Shown here one piece after another: positions 8,248 through 17,642 of a DNA stretch of 64,000 bases. Both the position numbers and the translations under genes were made by a program. Numbering within the stretch: position 1 is the stretch's first letter; the number at the start of each line of letters is the position of its first letter. The notes under the pieces were generated by a model that made no database searches, was not told where the DNA came from, and saw nothing but the letters and a program-made list of their open reading frames with translations. This DNA comes from SZUA-320 sp963707875 (GTDB taxonomy: Bacteria > Gemmatimonadota > Gemmatimonadetes > Gemmatimonadales > GWC2-71-9), in assembly GCA_963707875.1 (NCBI GenBank), contig CAVPRU010000014.1, positions 968,467 through 1,032,466 on the forward strand. Reading direction: 5' to 3'.

Positions 8248-10074
8248 CTATTCGACGGTAACCGACTTGGCCAGGTTGCGAGGCTGGTCGACGTTGCAAC
8301 CCCGACGTACCGCGACGAAGTAGGCGAAGAGCTGGAGCGGGACGCTGGCGAGCATTGGAGTCAGCACGTCATGGGTGACCGGCAGGGGGAAGGTGGCATC
8401 CGCCAGCCGGGCTGCCTCCTCGTCCCCCTCGGTGATGAGCGCGATGACCCGGCCTCCCCGAGCCTTCACCTCTTCGATGTTGGACAGAATCTTCGAGTGT
8501 ACCGCATCGCGCGGGGCGATGAACACCACCGGCATGTTCTCGTCGATCAGGGCGATCGGCCCGTGCTTCATTTCGGCCGCGGGGTACCCCTCGGCGTGGA
8601 TGTAGCTGATCTCTTTCATCTTGAGGGCACCTTCCAGCGCGACCGGGAAGTTGACCCCCCGACCCAGGTAGAGCGCGTTGGTGGTGCCGGTGAAGAAGTC
8701 GGCCAGCGCTTCCATGTCCGTGGCCCGGTCCAGCACCTGCTGGATAAGGCCAGGGATGCGCCGGAGCTCGGCAATGAATTCCCGTCCCTGGAGCAGGCTC
8801 ATGCCACGGAGCCGGGCCAGCCGGAGGGTCACCAGAGCCAGCGCCATGACCTGGCAGGTGAACGCCTTGGTGCTGGCGACCCCGACCTCGGGGCCGGCCC
8901 GCAGATAGAGCCCGCCATCCACTTCGCGGGCGATGGTGGACCCGACCACGTTGACCAGCCCGATGGTCCGGGCGCCCCGGCTCTTGGCCTCCCGCACCGC
9001 CGCCAGGGTATCGGCCGTCTCACCGGACTGGGAGATGGCAATGACCAGGGTCCGGGCGTCGACGACCGGGTTCCGGTAGCGAAACTCCGAGGCGTACTCG
9101 ACCTCCACCGGGATCCGGGCCATTTCCTCCAGCATGTACTCGCCGATCAGTGCCGCGTGCCAGGAAGTCCCGCAGGCGGTGATCACGATCCGATCGAAGG
9201 CAAGCAACTGATCGTCCGTCAGATTGATCCCGTGGAGCCGGCTGGTCCCCTCCTCTTCGAGGAGGTGCCCTCGGGCGGTATTGGCGACGCTTTCCGGCTG
9301 CTCGAAGATCTCCTTGAGCATGAAGTGCGAATAGCCGCCCCGCTCGATGGTGGCGAGGTCCCATTCGATCTGGCTGACCGGCTTGTCGAGCCGGGTGATC
9401 GTCAGGGTCCGGATCCGGTAGCCTTCGCGGGTCAGGATGGCCATCTCCCCGTCATCCAGGTAGACCACCGAGCGGGTGTGTTCCAGGATGGCCGAGGCAT
9501 CCGACGCCACGAACCACTCCTGCTCCCCGACGCCCACCAGCAGGGGCGAGCCCTTCCGGGCCGCCACCAGGACATCCGGCTGGTCGGCCGAGATCACCGC
9601 GATGCCATAGGCACCATCCACATCGCGGAGGGCGGCGGCGACGGCCTCTTCCAGGTCGCCCTCATAGTACTCCCCGATCAGATGGGCCAGCACCTCGGTG
9701 TCGGTCTCGGAAGCGAACTCGTGGCCCCGCTGCAGGAGCACGGTTCGAATCGCACTGGCATTCTCGATGATCCCGTTGTGGATCACCGCGATCCTGCCGG
9801 ACTGGTCGGTGTGGGGATGGGCGTTGGGGGTCGTCGGCGCGCCGTGGGTCGCCCACCGGGTATGGCCGATCCCGATGGTGCCGGTCGGTCGCTGGCCATC
9901 GAGTTCACTGGCCAGGACGGACAGCTTGCCGGCGGCCTTCCGAATCTTGAGTCCGGTCCCGTTGATGATCGCGAGCCCGGCGGAGTCATAGCCACGGTAC
10001 TCGAGCCGGCGCAGGCCGTCGAGCAGAATGTCCGCCGCCGGGCGGGGTCCGATGTAGCCGACGATGCCGCACAT
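8248..10074 (-). CDS. glmS: Glutamine-fructose-6-phosphate aminotransferase (isomerizing)
   Basis: A 608-residue enzyme making glucosamine-6-phosphate from fructose-6-phosphate and glutamine, the first step to UDP-GlcNAc for peptidoglycan and LPS. It starts MCGIVGYIG, with catalytic Cys2 exposed after Met removal. The glutaminase half includes GHTRWATHG and HNGIIEN. Two SIS sugar-isomerase domains follow (for example SQSGETADTL and STKAFTCQ), and the protein ends with the conserved RNLAKSVTVE tail, so it is complete. It lies 17 bases downstream of glmM in the same operon. I see no glmS ribozyme fold in the short gap. Confidence 0.97.
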   Translation of the reverse strand: MCGIVGYIGPRPAADILLDGLRRLEYRGYDSAGLAIINGTGLKIRKAAGKLSVLASELDGQRPTGTIGIGHTRWATHGAPTTPNAHPHTDQSGRIAVIHNGIIENASAIRTVLLQRGHEFASETDTEVLAHLIGEYYEGDLEEAVAAALRDVDGAYGIAVISADQPDVLVAARKGSPLLVGVGEQEWFVASDASAILEHTRSVVYLDDGEMAILTREGYRIRTLTITRLDKPVSQIEWDLATIERGGYSHFMLKEIFEQPESVANTARGHLLEEEGTSRLHGINLTDDQLLAFDRIVITACGTSWHAALIGEYMLEEMARIPVEVEYASEFRYRNPVVDARTLVIAISQSGETADTLAAVREAKSRGARTIGLVNVVGSTIAREVDGGLYLRAGPEVGVASTKAFTCQVMALALVTLRLARLRGMSLLQGREFIAELRRIPGLIQQVLDRATDMEALADFFTGTTNALYLGRGVNFPVALEGALKMKEISYIHAEGYPAAEMKHGPIALIDENMPVVFIAPRDAVHSKILSNIEEVKARGGRVIALITEGDEEAARLADATFPLPVTHDVLTPMLASVPLQLFAYFVAVRRGCNVDQPRNLAKSVTVE

Positions 10075-10091
10075 ACCAGCGATTCCCTCTG

Positions 10092-11450
10092 CTAGAGCAG
10101 TTCTTGACAGCGGGTGATCAGCCCCTGAGCCTCAGCGCCGGTCGGTGCCTCGGCAATGATCCGGATCACCGGCTCGGTGCCTGAGGGCCGGACGTGAACC
10201 CAGCGGTCCGCCCAGGCCAATCGGAGCCCGTCCCGCCGGTCCACCGCGGCCCCGGACAGCTGATCGGTCAGCCGGCGGTAGGCCGCCTCCAGGTCCGCCC
10301 CCCGGGCGGTCTTGGCCTTGACGATGTGGTACCGCGGGGCCGCGGCCACCAGGGCCGAAACCGGGCGCTCCATCGCTGTAAGGTACTGCAAGACAAGGGC
10401 CACCCCCACTGGAGCATCCCGCCCAACGTGGAGTTCCGGGAGGATGACGCCACCGTTCCCCTCGCCCCCGATCAGGGCGTTTTCGGCCCGGATTCCGGCC
10501 GCCACGTGGGCCTCCCCGACCGGGGTCCGGACCAGAGTGGCCCCATGGGCTCGGGCCGCGTCTTCCACCACCAGGCTGGTGGAGAGGTTTACGACCACCC
10601 GGGCCCGGGCCGGATGGGCGGACCGCCCCAGCACGGCACGAACCGCAAAGGCCAGGGTGTAGTCCTCCCCGATCGGCCTCCCCGTCTCGTCGACCACCGC
10701 CAGCCGATCGACGTCGGGGTCTACCGCCAGGCCCAGGTCGGTGCGGTGCTCCCGAACCAGTGCCCCGAGCTCAGCGAGGTTCTCCGGGATCGGCTCCGGC
10801 TCGCGCGGAAACCGGCCATCCGCCTCGAGGCCGATCCCGAAGACCCGGCAGCCCAATCGTTCCAGCAGGGCCGGGATCAGCAGGCCTCCGGCACCGTGGA
10901 CGCAATCGAGCGCCACCCGGAAGCGGCGGGCCCGGATCGCCTCCGCATCGATCCAGGGAAGGGCCAGCACCTGATCGAGGTGGCGGGAAATCGCGTCGGA
11001 ATCCTGACGCGACGACCCCAACCCATCCCATCCCATCCGGGCAGGACCGGCCTCGGCGATGGCCCGAACCCGGCCGCCGGCCGCCGGGTCCAGGAAGATC
11101 CCGTCGGGGCCGATCAGCTTGAGGGCGTTCCACTCGACCGGATTGTGACTGGCGCTGAGCATCAGACCCGCCCCGGCGTGATGGAATTCCACCGCCAGCT
11201 GGGTTGTCGGGGTCGCGACGATCCCGAGATCGATCACGTCGCACCCCACCGACTGCAGGCCGGCGGTGGCGGCCGCCGCGAACATAGTCCCACTGGTCCG
11301 GGAGTCTCTCCCGATGACAACCAGCGGCTTCCCGCCCTCCCGGGCCCAGGTGCCGAGGGCGGCGGCGTGGCGGGACACCAGCTCCGGCGTCAGGTCTTTC
11401 CCGACGTGCCCCCGCATCCCGGAAACGCTGATCATCAGAGTATCGGACAT
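10092..11450 (-). CDS. glmM: Phosphoglucosamine mutase (alpha-D-phosphohexomutase family)
   Basis: A 452-residue enzyme interconverting glucosamine-6-P and glucosamine-1-P. It shows the phosphoserine loop SASHNPVEWN (active Ser of ASHNP), the metal loop DPDVDRLAV and the C-terminal phosphate-binding loop RPSGTEPVIRI. Phosphomannomutase and phosphoglucomutase share these motifs. Direct linkage to glmS favours phosphoglucosamine mutase. It lies between the HD-GYP regulator (20-base gap) and glmS (17-base gap), all on the minus strand. Confidence 0.9.
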   Translation of the reverse strand: MSDTLMISVSGMRGHVGKDLTPELVSRHAAALGTWAREGGKPLVVIGRDSRTSGTMFAAAATAGLQSVGCDVIDLGIVATPTTQLAVEFHHAGAGLMLSASHNPVEWNALKLIGPDGIFLDPAAGGRVRAIAEAGPARMGWDGLGSSRQDSDAISRHLDQVLALPWIDAEAIRARRFRVALDCVHGAGGLLIPALLERLGCRVFGIGLEADGRFPREPEPIPENLAELGALVREHRTDLGLAVDPDVDRLAVVDETGRPIGEDYTLAFAVRAVLGRSAHPARARVVVNLSTSLVVEDAARAHGATLVRTPVGEAHVAAGIRAENALIGGEGNGGVILPELHVGRDAPVGVALVLQYLTAMERPVSALVAAAPRYHIVKAKTARGADLEAAYRRLTDQLSGAAVDRRDGLRLAWADRWVHVRPSGTEPVIRIIAEAPTGAEAQGLITRCQELL

Positions 11451-11470
11451 GAGTTCCGGGGAAGCCTCGC

Positions 11471-12553
11471 TCAGGCGGTCTGGATCGGGAGGCGGTGGAG
11501 ATCACGAAACCCCCGCTGGAACGCGCCAACCACTTCGGGATCGAACTGGGTTCCGGCGTGACGCCCGATTTCCTTGAGGGCTTCCGCCGGGGTCCGGGTC
11601 TCGCGATAGGCGCGGTTGGTCGTCATGGCGTCGAAGGCGTCCGCCACCGAGACGATCCGGGCCGGCAGCGGGATGGCATCGCCCTCCAGACCGTCGGGGA
11701 AGCCGCTCCCATCGAGGTGCTCGTGATGCGAGCGGACAATCTGGAGCATGATCGGGTGGTCCCGCCGGAGCGGGGCCAGAATCTCCTCGCCTTCGGTCAC
11801 GTGTCGCTGGACCTCCTTGAATTCGGCCTCGGTCAGGGCGCCCGGCTTGGTCAGGATCTGGTCCCGGGTCCCGATCTTCCCGATGTCATGCAGCTCACCC
11901 CCCAGCCGGATCTGCTCGAGCAGATCCCCGGTGATCCCCAGCTGGACGGCGGTCTTGGTGGCGTAGATGGAGACCCGCTGCGAATGGCCCCTGGTGTAGA
12001 TGTCCCGCGCTTCGAGCATCCGGACCGCCATCTGGATCTGCCCGAGGAACATCTCCTTGTTCCGCTGGGCCAGCTCGCGGAGCTGGGTCTCCAGCCGTTC
12101 CTGGTAGCTCTTCTGCAGCCACCGGTTCTCCAGTAGCAGCCGACGCTTCTCCAGGGCACTCTGGACCCGGGCCCGGACCTCCTCCATCAGCACCGGCTTG
12201 GAGAGGTAGTCGGCGGCGCCCAGCTGAAAGGACTTGACGGCCGTGTCCACGTCGGCGACCCCGGTCACAACCAGCACCGCCGTGTCAGGGCAGCGGGACC
12301 TGACTTCGCGGACCAGAGTCAGCCCGTCCATCCCGGGCATGTACAGATCGGTGATGACGAGGGGAATCGAGCGATCGGCCATGAGCATCGCCAAGGCGGC
12401 CTCACCCGATTCGGCCTCGATCGGGTCCATCCCCTGGGCCAGCAGCACCCGGCAGAGGGAGCGGCGCACCAGCGGGTCGTCGTCAACGACCAGGCAGCGC
12501 GCCGAGCCCGGCGGCGCCTCCGGCGGGACCGGCTGGCGGAAGGGTGTGGTCAC
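11471..12553 (-). CDS. Response regulator with HD-GYP cyclic-di-GMP phosphodiesterase domain
   Basis: A 360-residue cytoplasmic regulator. The N-terminal receiver domain (about 20-135) has the acidic pocket VVDDD, the phospho-acceptor in ITDLYMPGMDG and the conserved SKPV lysine. A coiled linker leads to an HD-GYP domain with HDIGKIG, HHEHLDGSGFPDGL and ADAFDAMT. The GYP position reads GFP, a tolerated variant. Expected reaction: hydrolysis of c-di-GMP under control of a histidine kinase not present here. It starts at GTG 12553. It heads the glmM-glmS run, an unusual pairing with amino-sugar synthesis. Confidence 0.92.
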   Translation of the reverse strand: MTTPFRQPVPPEAPPGSARCLVVDDDPLVRRSLCRVLLAQGMDPIEAESGEAALAMLMADRSIPLVITDLYMPGMDGLTLVREVRSRCPDTAVLVVTGVADVDTAVKSFQLGAADYLSKPVLMEEVRARVQSALEKRRLLLENRWLQKSYQERLETQLRELAQRNKEMFLGQIQMAVRMLEARDIYTRGHSQRVSIYATKTAVQLGITGDLLEQIRLGGELHDIGKIGTRDQILTKPGALTEAEFKEVQRHVTEGEEILAPLRRDHPIMLQIVRSHHEHLDGSGFPDGLEGDAIPLPARIVSVADAFDAMTTNRAYRETRTPAEALKEIGRHAGTQFDPEVVGAFQRGFRDLHRLPIQTA

Positions 12554-12566
12554 GCCGAGGAAGCTA

Positions 12567-12587
12567 AGCCCGGGGGCCGTCCGGGCT
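12567..12587 (-). terminator. Possible weak terminator
   Basis: A 7-base GC-rich stem (AGCCCGG/CCGGGCT) with a 7-base loop, downstream of the lipoprotein gene ending at 12616 and just before the HD-GYP start. There is no strong T-tract. Confidence 0.35.
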
Positions 12588-12615
12588 CAAACATGCGACC
12601 GCGTCGGTCAGAGAC

Positions 12616-13236
12616 TCACTTGGGTACCGGGCCCATCGGCCGGGCATTTCCCCAGGCGGTTTCATCCGACACCAGGCCCACCGTGGTCATCGCCTCGGAC
12701 ACCCGGGCCCGGAGGCCCAGCCCCATCGCCATCGCGCCGGCCATGTCCCCGCTCTGCCAGGCCGCGGTGGCCGCATTCCAGGCCTCCGGGGCGGCGGCGT
12801 AGCTCGCCCGGGCGGCCTCCAGCTGTTCGGCCGTGGCTCCGGGCGGCAGCCGCTTCCCGGTGTACTGGTCGAGCTTGGCCTTGAGGTCTCCGAGGTTCCG
12901 CTGCATCGCCTCACCCAGGGTCGTCCAAGCCGTCGTCAGCTCATCCCGCAGGGCCGGCAGGTCGGCCTGCAGTTGGGCCACCCTGGCAGGGACATCCGCC
13001 ACGCCATCGAGGGCCGCCTGGAAACTGCCGGCAGCCACGGCCTCCTTGGCAGCGGCCAAGCTGGCGGAGAGTTCGGCCACCCGGTCGGGGGCCACCATCG
13101 AGGCCTCGGCCTGGACCGAAGCCACGGCGTCTTCGGCGGCGGTGATCGCCGACTCGGCCGCGCCCCGGGCGCCACAGGAAGCCAGGACCAGCAACCCCGT
13201 GGCCGCAAGGATACGATTCAGGGTCTGCACTCGCAT
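12616..13236 (-). CDS. Hypothetical Ala-rich lipoprotein
   Basis: A 206-residue predicted lipoprotein. MRVQTLNRILAATGLLVLAS is followed by Cys in a clean lipobox (LASC). The mature part is Ala-rich and helical, with heptad-like runs around 25-130, ending GNARPMGPVPK. It resembles coiled-coil envelope lipoproteins but matches no family I can name. The ATG at 13236 is preceded by GAGAGG. It is monocistronic, with 62 bases before the HD-GYP gene and a 172-base divergent gap to the PLP enzyme. Confidence 0.8.
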   Translation of the reverse strand: MRVQTLNRILAATGLLVLASCGARGAAESAITAAEDAVASVQAEASMVAPDRVAELSASLAAAKEAVAAGSFQAALDGVADVPARVAQLQADLPALRDELTTAWTTLGEAMQRNLGDLKAKLDQYTGKRLPPGATAEQLEAARASYAAAPEAWNAATAAWQSGDMAGAMAMGLGLRARVSEAMTTVGLVSDETAWGNARPMGPVPK

Positions 13237-13408
13237 GACAACCTCTCGGAGAGGGAAAGTGACTGCTGGTTTCTAGCGCTCCGGGCGCCGAAGCGCAAGC
13301 TCAGGAAACGCCCCGAAACCGGATCGGGATTCCTGACCACCCGGGCGCTCGGTGGCGGAGCCCGTCCGGGGTCGGTTACGTTCCAGCCATCCCTGACCCA
13401 GAAACCAC

Positions 13409-14578
13409 ATGACCCGTATCAATCCCGGCGACGATCACCACGGCCTCGGCACCCGCGCCATCCACGCGGGCCAGGTCGAGGACCTCCTGGCCGGTGCCGT
13501 CATGCCCCCGATCTACCAGACCTCCACCTATGAGCAGGAGGGCCTGGGCAAGCACAAGGGCTATGAGTACGCCCGGACCCACAATCCCACCCGCCAGGCC
13601 CTGGAGCGGTGCGTGGCCAGCCTCGAGGGCGGGACGCACGGCTTTGCGTTCAGCTCCGGACTCGGGGCCCTCGACACCCTGCTCAAGCTCTTCCAGTCCG
13701 GTGACCACATCATCTGCGGGGACAACATGTACGGCGGGTCCCATCGGCTGATGGAGCGGGTCTACCGGAAGCTGGGGCTCGACTTCTCCTGGGTGGACAT
13801 GCGCGACATCACGAACATCGAGCGCGCGCTGAAGCCCAACACCCGGATGATCTACTGCGAGACCCCGACCAACCCGATGATGTTCCTGACCGACCTCCGG
13901 GCGGTGGGCGACCTGACGCAGGCCCACGGGATCGTCTTTGCGGTCGACAACACCTTCGCCACTCCAGTCTTCCAGCGCCCCCTCGAGATGGGCACCGACG
14001 TGGTGCTCCACAGCACCACCAAGTACCTCAACGGCCACAGCGACATGGTGGGCGGGCTCCTCATCACCAGTCGTGACGACCTGGCTGAGAAGTTCGGGTT
14101 CCTTCAGAACGCGGCGGGCGCCGTGCCGGGTCCGATGGACTGCTGGCTGGCGCTTCGCGGGGTCAAGACCCTCCACCTTCGGATGCGGCAACACGATGCC
14201 AGCGGCCGGATCGTGGCCGACTGGCTCAAGGACCATCGGCGGGTGCAGAAGCTGTACTACCCTGGACTGGTCGATCACCCACAACACGACCTGGCCAAGC
14301 GCCAGATGAGCGGGTTCGGTGGGATGATCTCCTTCGATGTGGGCGATCTGGAACTGGCTCGCCGGATCGTGGAGCGAGTCGAGATCTTCACCCTGGCCGA
14401 GTCGCTCGGGGGGGTGGAAAGCCTGATCGGGCACCCGGCCTCGATGACCCACGCCTCGGTCCCCCAGGCCATGCGCGACGCCACCGGGCTGACCGACAGC
14501 CTGGTCCGGCTCAGCATCGGGGTGGAAGAGGTGGGCGACCTGATTGCCGACCTGGACCAGGCCATGGGCTCCAAGTGA
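13409..14578 (+). CDS. Cystathionine gamma-synthase/lyase family PLP enzyme
   Basis: A 389-residue member of the Cys/Met-metabolism PLP (trans-sulfuration) family. GTRAIHAGQ at the N-terminus, YARTHNPTR (phosphate contacts), VDNTFATP and the Schiff-base lysine in HSTTKYLNGHSD are all visible, as is SLGGVESLIGHPASMTH near the C-terminus. These fit cystathionine gamma-synthase, gamma-lyase, beta-lyase or methionine gamma-lyase; sequence alone does not decide. Synthase or gamma-lyase is most likely given SLGGVESL. It is a single gene with 64 bases before the M48 peptidase. Confidence 0.92.
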   Translation: MTRINPGDDHHGLGTRAIHAGQVEDLLAGAVMPPIYQTSTYEQEGLGKHKGYEYARTHNPTRQALERCVASLEGGTHGFAFSSGLGALDTLLKLFQSGDHIICGDNMYGGSHRLMERVYRKLGLDFSWVDMRDITNIERALKPNTRMIYCETPTNPMMFLTDLRAVGDLTQAHGIVFAVDNTFATPVFQRPLEMGTDVVLHSTTKYLNGHSDMVGGLLITSRDDLAEKFGFLQNAAGAVPGPMDCWLALRGVKTLHLRMRQHDASGRIVADWLKDHRRVQKLYYPGLVDHPQHDLAKRQMSGFGGMISFDVGDLELARRIVERVEIFTLAESLGGVESLIGHPASMTHASVPQAMRDATGLTDSLVRLSIGVEEVGDLIADLDQAMGSK

Positions 14579-14642
14579 TGCAGTTTGAAACACCTGGGAC
14601 TATCCTCCGTATGAGGAGGAAACCGTTCTCCGTGAGGGGTCC

Positions 14643-15659
14643 ATGACCACATCGGTACCGGCGCCCCGCCCCCGGGTCGCCTTTCCACAGATCGGCGCCG
14701 TGTCCTGGGAGCATCCCGCCGACCGCGCTGCGCTTCAGGCGCTCCGTGCCGTCCCCGGATTCGACGAAGTCGTCCGGAAGATCGTCGCCATTCTGGGCGG
14801 TGAACGCGGGATCCGACTGCTTTTCCAGGGCAACTCGGTTCGCACCGGCCCGATGCAGTTTCCGGTCGCCCACGCGATGATGGTCGAGGTCGCCTCGACC
14901 TTCGACTGGCCCACCGTGCCCGAACTCTACGTCTCGCAGACACCCGTCTTCAACGCCGGGGCCTACGGGGTCGATGACCCGTTCATCGTGGTGCACTCGG
15001 CGGCGCTCGAACTGCTCAACCAGAGCGAGCTCCGGGTGCTGCTGGCCCACGAGATGGGACATGTGGTGAGCGGTCATTCGCTCTATCGAACCATCGCCGA
15101 GATTCTGCTGAACGTGAGCCTCGGGGTGCTGCCCTTCCTGGCCGGGATCGCACTCCTCCCGGTCCGACTGGCCATCCTGGAGTGGTCGCGGAAGTCCGAA
15201 CTGTCCTCGGACCGCGCGGGGCTGCTGGGTTCTCAGGACGTGCTCTCGTCGCAACAGCTGTTCATGAAGATGGCCGGCGGCACCCGTGGTCAGCATCCGG
15301 CGGGCCAGATGCACCTGGAACCCTTCATGGCGCAGGCAAACGAGTACCTCACGACAAACGAGGGGCTCGACATCGTCTACAAGATCATCAATACCCTGGG
15401 TCTGACCCACCCGATGCATACCGTCCGCGCCGCCGAGTTGCAGCAGTGGATGGCCAGCGGAGCGTACGACCGGATTCTCCGAGGGGAGTACACCCGACGG
15501 GGGGACGAGTCCAAGTCCCGGCCGCTCGGGGAGGACTTCCGGGAGGCCCGGTCTCACTACGCCAGGGAGGCGCAGGACGTGGCCAGCAAGGTCGCCGAGG
15601 CGGCCAAGCGGGCGGCCGAAAAGGCCGGCGAGGCATTTCGAAAGGCTCAGAATCGGTGA
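14643..15659 (+). CDS. M48-family zinc metallopeptidase
   Basis: A 338-residue peptidase. HEMGH at 136-140 is the zinc/catalytic motif, and ELSSDRAG about 55 residues later supplies the third ligand. A hydrophobic pair of helices (about 152-178) between them fits membrane-associated HtpX/Ste24-like relatives. The C-terminus (about 290-338) is a charged Ala/Lys/Glu-rich helix. Likely role is turnover of membrane or misfolded proteins. The start at 14643 has GAGGGG upstream. It overlaps purD by four bases (GTGA), probably fortuitous operon packing rather than a shared pathway. Confidence 0.9.
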   Translation: MTTSVPAPRPRVAFPQIGAVSWEHPADRAALQALRAVPGFDEVVRKIVAILGGERGIRLLFQGNSVRTGPMQFPVAHAMMVEVASTFDWPTVPELYVSQTPVFNAGAYGVDDPFIVVHSAALELLNQSELRVLLAHEMGHVVSGHSLYRTIAEILLNVSLGVLPFLAGIALLPVRLAILEWSRKSELSSDRAGLLGSQDVLSSQQLFMKMAGGTRGQHPAGQMHLEPFMAQANEYLTTNEGLDIVYKIINTLGLTHPMHTVRAAELQQWMASGAYDRILRGEYTRRGDESKSRPLGEDFREARSHYAREAQDVASKVAEAAKRAAEKAGEAFRKAQNR

Positions 15660-16930
15660 GGCGGCTCCTGGTCGTCGGGTCTGGGGGGCGGGAACACGCG
15701 CTCTGCTGGGCCCTGCGCCGGGAACAGCCCTCGCTTGAGCTCTGGTGCGCACCGGGCAACCCCGGCACCGAATCGCTGACCACGAATCTCCCCGTCTCCA
15801 CCGACGACTTCAGGCGCCTCGCCGATCAGGTTCGTCAGCTGGACATCGACCTCACCATCGTCGGTCCGGAGGCCCCGCTCGCCGCCGGACTCGCTGACCA
15901 TCTGCGGGCCCAGGGGCGCCGGGTGTTCGGCCCACTGGCCGCCGCCGCCCGGATCGAAGCCTCCAAGGCGTTTGCCAAGGAGGTGATGCAGGCGGCCTCG
16001 GTTCCCACCGCGGCCAGCGCCACCTTCACCGACCTCGAGGTGGCTCTCCGGTACCTTGACCGTCACGCCGAGCCGCTGGTCGTCAAGGCATCTGGGCTCG
16101 CGGCCGGCAAGGGAGCCGTGGTCTGCGCCACCCGGGCGGATGCGGCCGGCACGGTCCGGGCAATGTTGGGCGACGGGGCCTTCGGGGAGGCCGGACGGAC
16201 GGTGGTGATCGAGGCGTTCCTCGAAGGTGAGGAGCTCTCGGTCTTCGCGGTGACCAATGGCCGCGAGGTCCGACTGCTGCCGGCCGCGCAGGACCACAAG
16301 CGGCTGCTGGAAGGCGATGCCGGACCCAACACCGGCGGGATGGGCGCCTACGCCCCCGTGAGCTTCGCCACGCCTGCCCTGCTGGATCGGGTCCGCCGAG
16401 AGGTGCTGGAGCCGACCCTGGTGGAGCTGGAGCGGCGCGGGGCGCCGTTTCGGGGCGTCCTCTACGCCGGACTCATGATGCACCCTGATGGGACGCCGAA
16501 CGTGGTGGAGTTCAACTGCCGAATGGGGGATCCCGAGACCCAGGCGGTGCTGCCGCTGGTGCGAAGCGGGTTGGCCGAGCTCCTCTGGCGGGCGGCTGGA
16601 GGCGAGCCGCTGAGCGAGATCGAACTGGCTCCCGGGGCCGCGGTGACCACGGTCCTCGCGGCGCGAGGCTACCCGGACCGTCCGGAGCGCGGAGCGGTCA
16701 TCGACATCCCCGAGGACCTTCCCGCCAACGTCGAGGTCTTCCACGCCGGCACCAGCCGGGACGACGTTGGCCGGCTGGTGGTCAGTGGCGGACGGGTGCT
16801 GGCGGTGACCGGAACCGGAGATACCTTCTCGGAAGCCCAGGCCGCGAGCCGGGCCGCGGCCGGACGGATCGTCTTTTCGGGCCGTCAGTACCGAGGGGAC
16901 ATTGGCTGGCGGGAAGCCGCCAGGGCATGA
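15656..16930 (+). CDS. purD: Phosphoribosylamine-glycine ligase
   Basis: A 424-residue ATP-grasp enzyme of de novo purine synthesis, joining phosphoribosylamine and glycine. It begins with RRLLVVGSGGREHALCWAL, the family N-terminus, read from GTG 15656. ATP-grasp motifs include LVVKASGLAAGKG, PNTGGMGAYAP and EFNCRMGDPETQ. Length is normal and the C-terminal domain is complete. The open frame extends far upstream but only as a shadow of the M48 gene. It is translationally coupled to the peptidase, and the next gene follows 16 bases later. Confidence 0.96.
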   Translation: MRRLLVVGSGGREHALCWALRREQPSLELWCAPGNPGTESLTTNLPVSTDDFRRLADQVRQLDIDLTIVGPEAPLAAGLADHLRAQGRRVFGPLAAAARIEASKAFAKEVMQAASVPTAASATFTDLEVALRYLDRHAEPLVVKASGLAAGKGAVVCATRADAAGTVRAMLGDGAFGEAGRTVVIEAFLEGEELSVFAVTNGREVRLLPAAQDHKRLLEGDAGPNTGGMGAYAPVSFATPALLDRVRREVLEPTLVELERRGAPFRGVLYAGLMMHPDGTPNVVEFNCRMGDPETQAVLPLVRSGLAELLWRAAGGEPLSEIELAPGAAVTTVLAARGYPDRPERGAVIDIPEDLPANVEVFHAGTSRDDVGRLVVSGGRVLAVTGTGDTFSEAQAASRAAAGRIVFSGRQYRGDIGWREAARA

Positions 16931-16946
16931 CCCGAGGGAGGAGCGG

Positions 16947-17642
16947 ATGACCGATTCCGACCGCCGGTACACCGACCAGGAAGTGGCGCTCGTCCTCGCC
17001 AAGGCTTCGGAGTTGGAAGAGGGACGGGCGCTGACCTCGACGGCTGGCCGGGGCCTGACGCTTCGGGAGCTGCACGAGATTGCCAAGGAGGTCGGGCTCA
17101 GCCCGCGGGCCATCGATGAGGCCGTGATCTCCCTCCGGACCCAACCCCACCAATCGATCCTCGGATCCCCTTACTCCCACCGGGTCGTCCGGGGAATCCC
17201 GGGCCGGCTCGAGGACCCCGCCATGCAGCGGCTGATCCGGGTGGTCGAGGACCGGCTTGAAGCCACCGGCACCGTCACCGAAGCCCTCGGCACGGTCCGC
17301 TGGACCAGCGCGGGCCGGGGCCACAAGTTCGACCGCATGACCCAGGTGTCCTTCACTCCGACCGGGCCCGAAACCCAGATTCAGGTCGTCCAGCGGTACC
17401 CCGACGTCCTCCGGTTCATCCTTCACCTGCTTCCGGGCGTCTGGGGCGGCATGATCGGGCTGGCGGTCGGCGGGTCGTCCGGGCTGGCGACCCTGCCGTG
17501 GGCTGCAGCGATCGCGGGAACGGCCGTAGCCGGGGTAGGGATCGGCCGGGCGGTCTGGAACAGAATTGCGAGGAAGAGCGCGGACCAGGTGGAGGAGGTT
17601 GCGGCGGTGCTGGTGGGGGAAGCCCAGGCCGACGAGCTCTAG
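16947..17642 (+). CDS. Hypothetical membrane protein
   Basis: A 231-residue protein started at ATG 16947 behind GGAGGAGCGG. The N-terminus (YTDQEVALVLAKASELEE...LREIAKEVGLSPRAI) looks like a helical, helix-turn-helix-like module, possibly a cytosolic nucleotide or DNA-binding segment. The middle is a polar beta-rich region (about 90-155). The C-terminal part has two hydrophobic stretches (about 158-205) followed by a basic tail. This resembles the anchored SHOCT/HTH-like proteins of environmental bacteria, but I do not recognise the family. It lies downstream of purD and shares a CTAG stop overlap with the convergent gene. Confidence 0.75.
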   Translation: MTDSDRRYTDQEVALVLAKASELEEGRALTSTAGRGLTLRELHEIAKEVGLSPRAIDEAVISLRTQPHQSILGSPYSHRVVRGIPGRLEDPAMQRLIRVVEDRLEATGTVTEALGTVRWTSAGRGHKFDRMTQVSFTPTGPETQIQVVQRYPDVLRFILHLLPGVWGGMIGLAVGGSSGLATLPWAAAIAGTAVAGVGIGRAVWNRIARKSADQVEEVAAVLVGEAQADEL

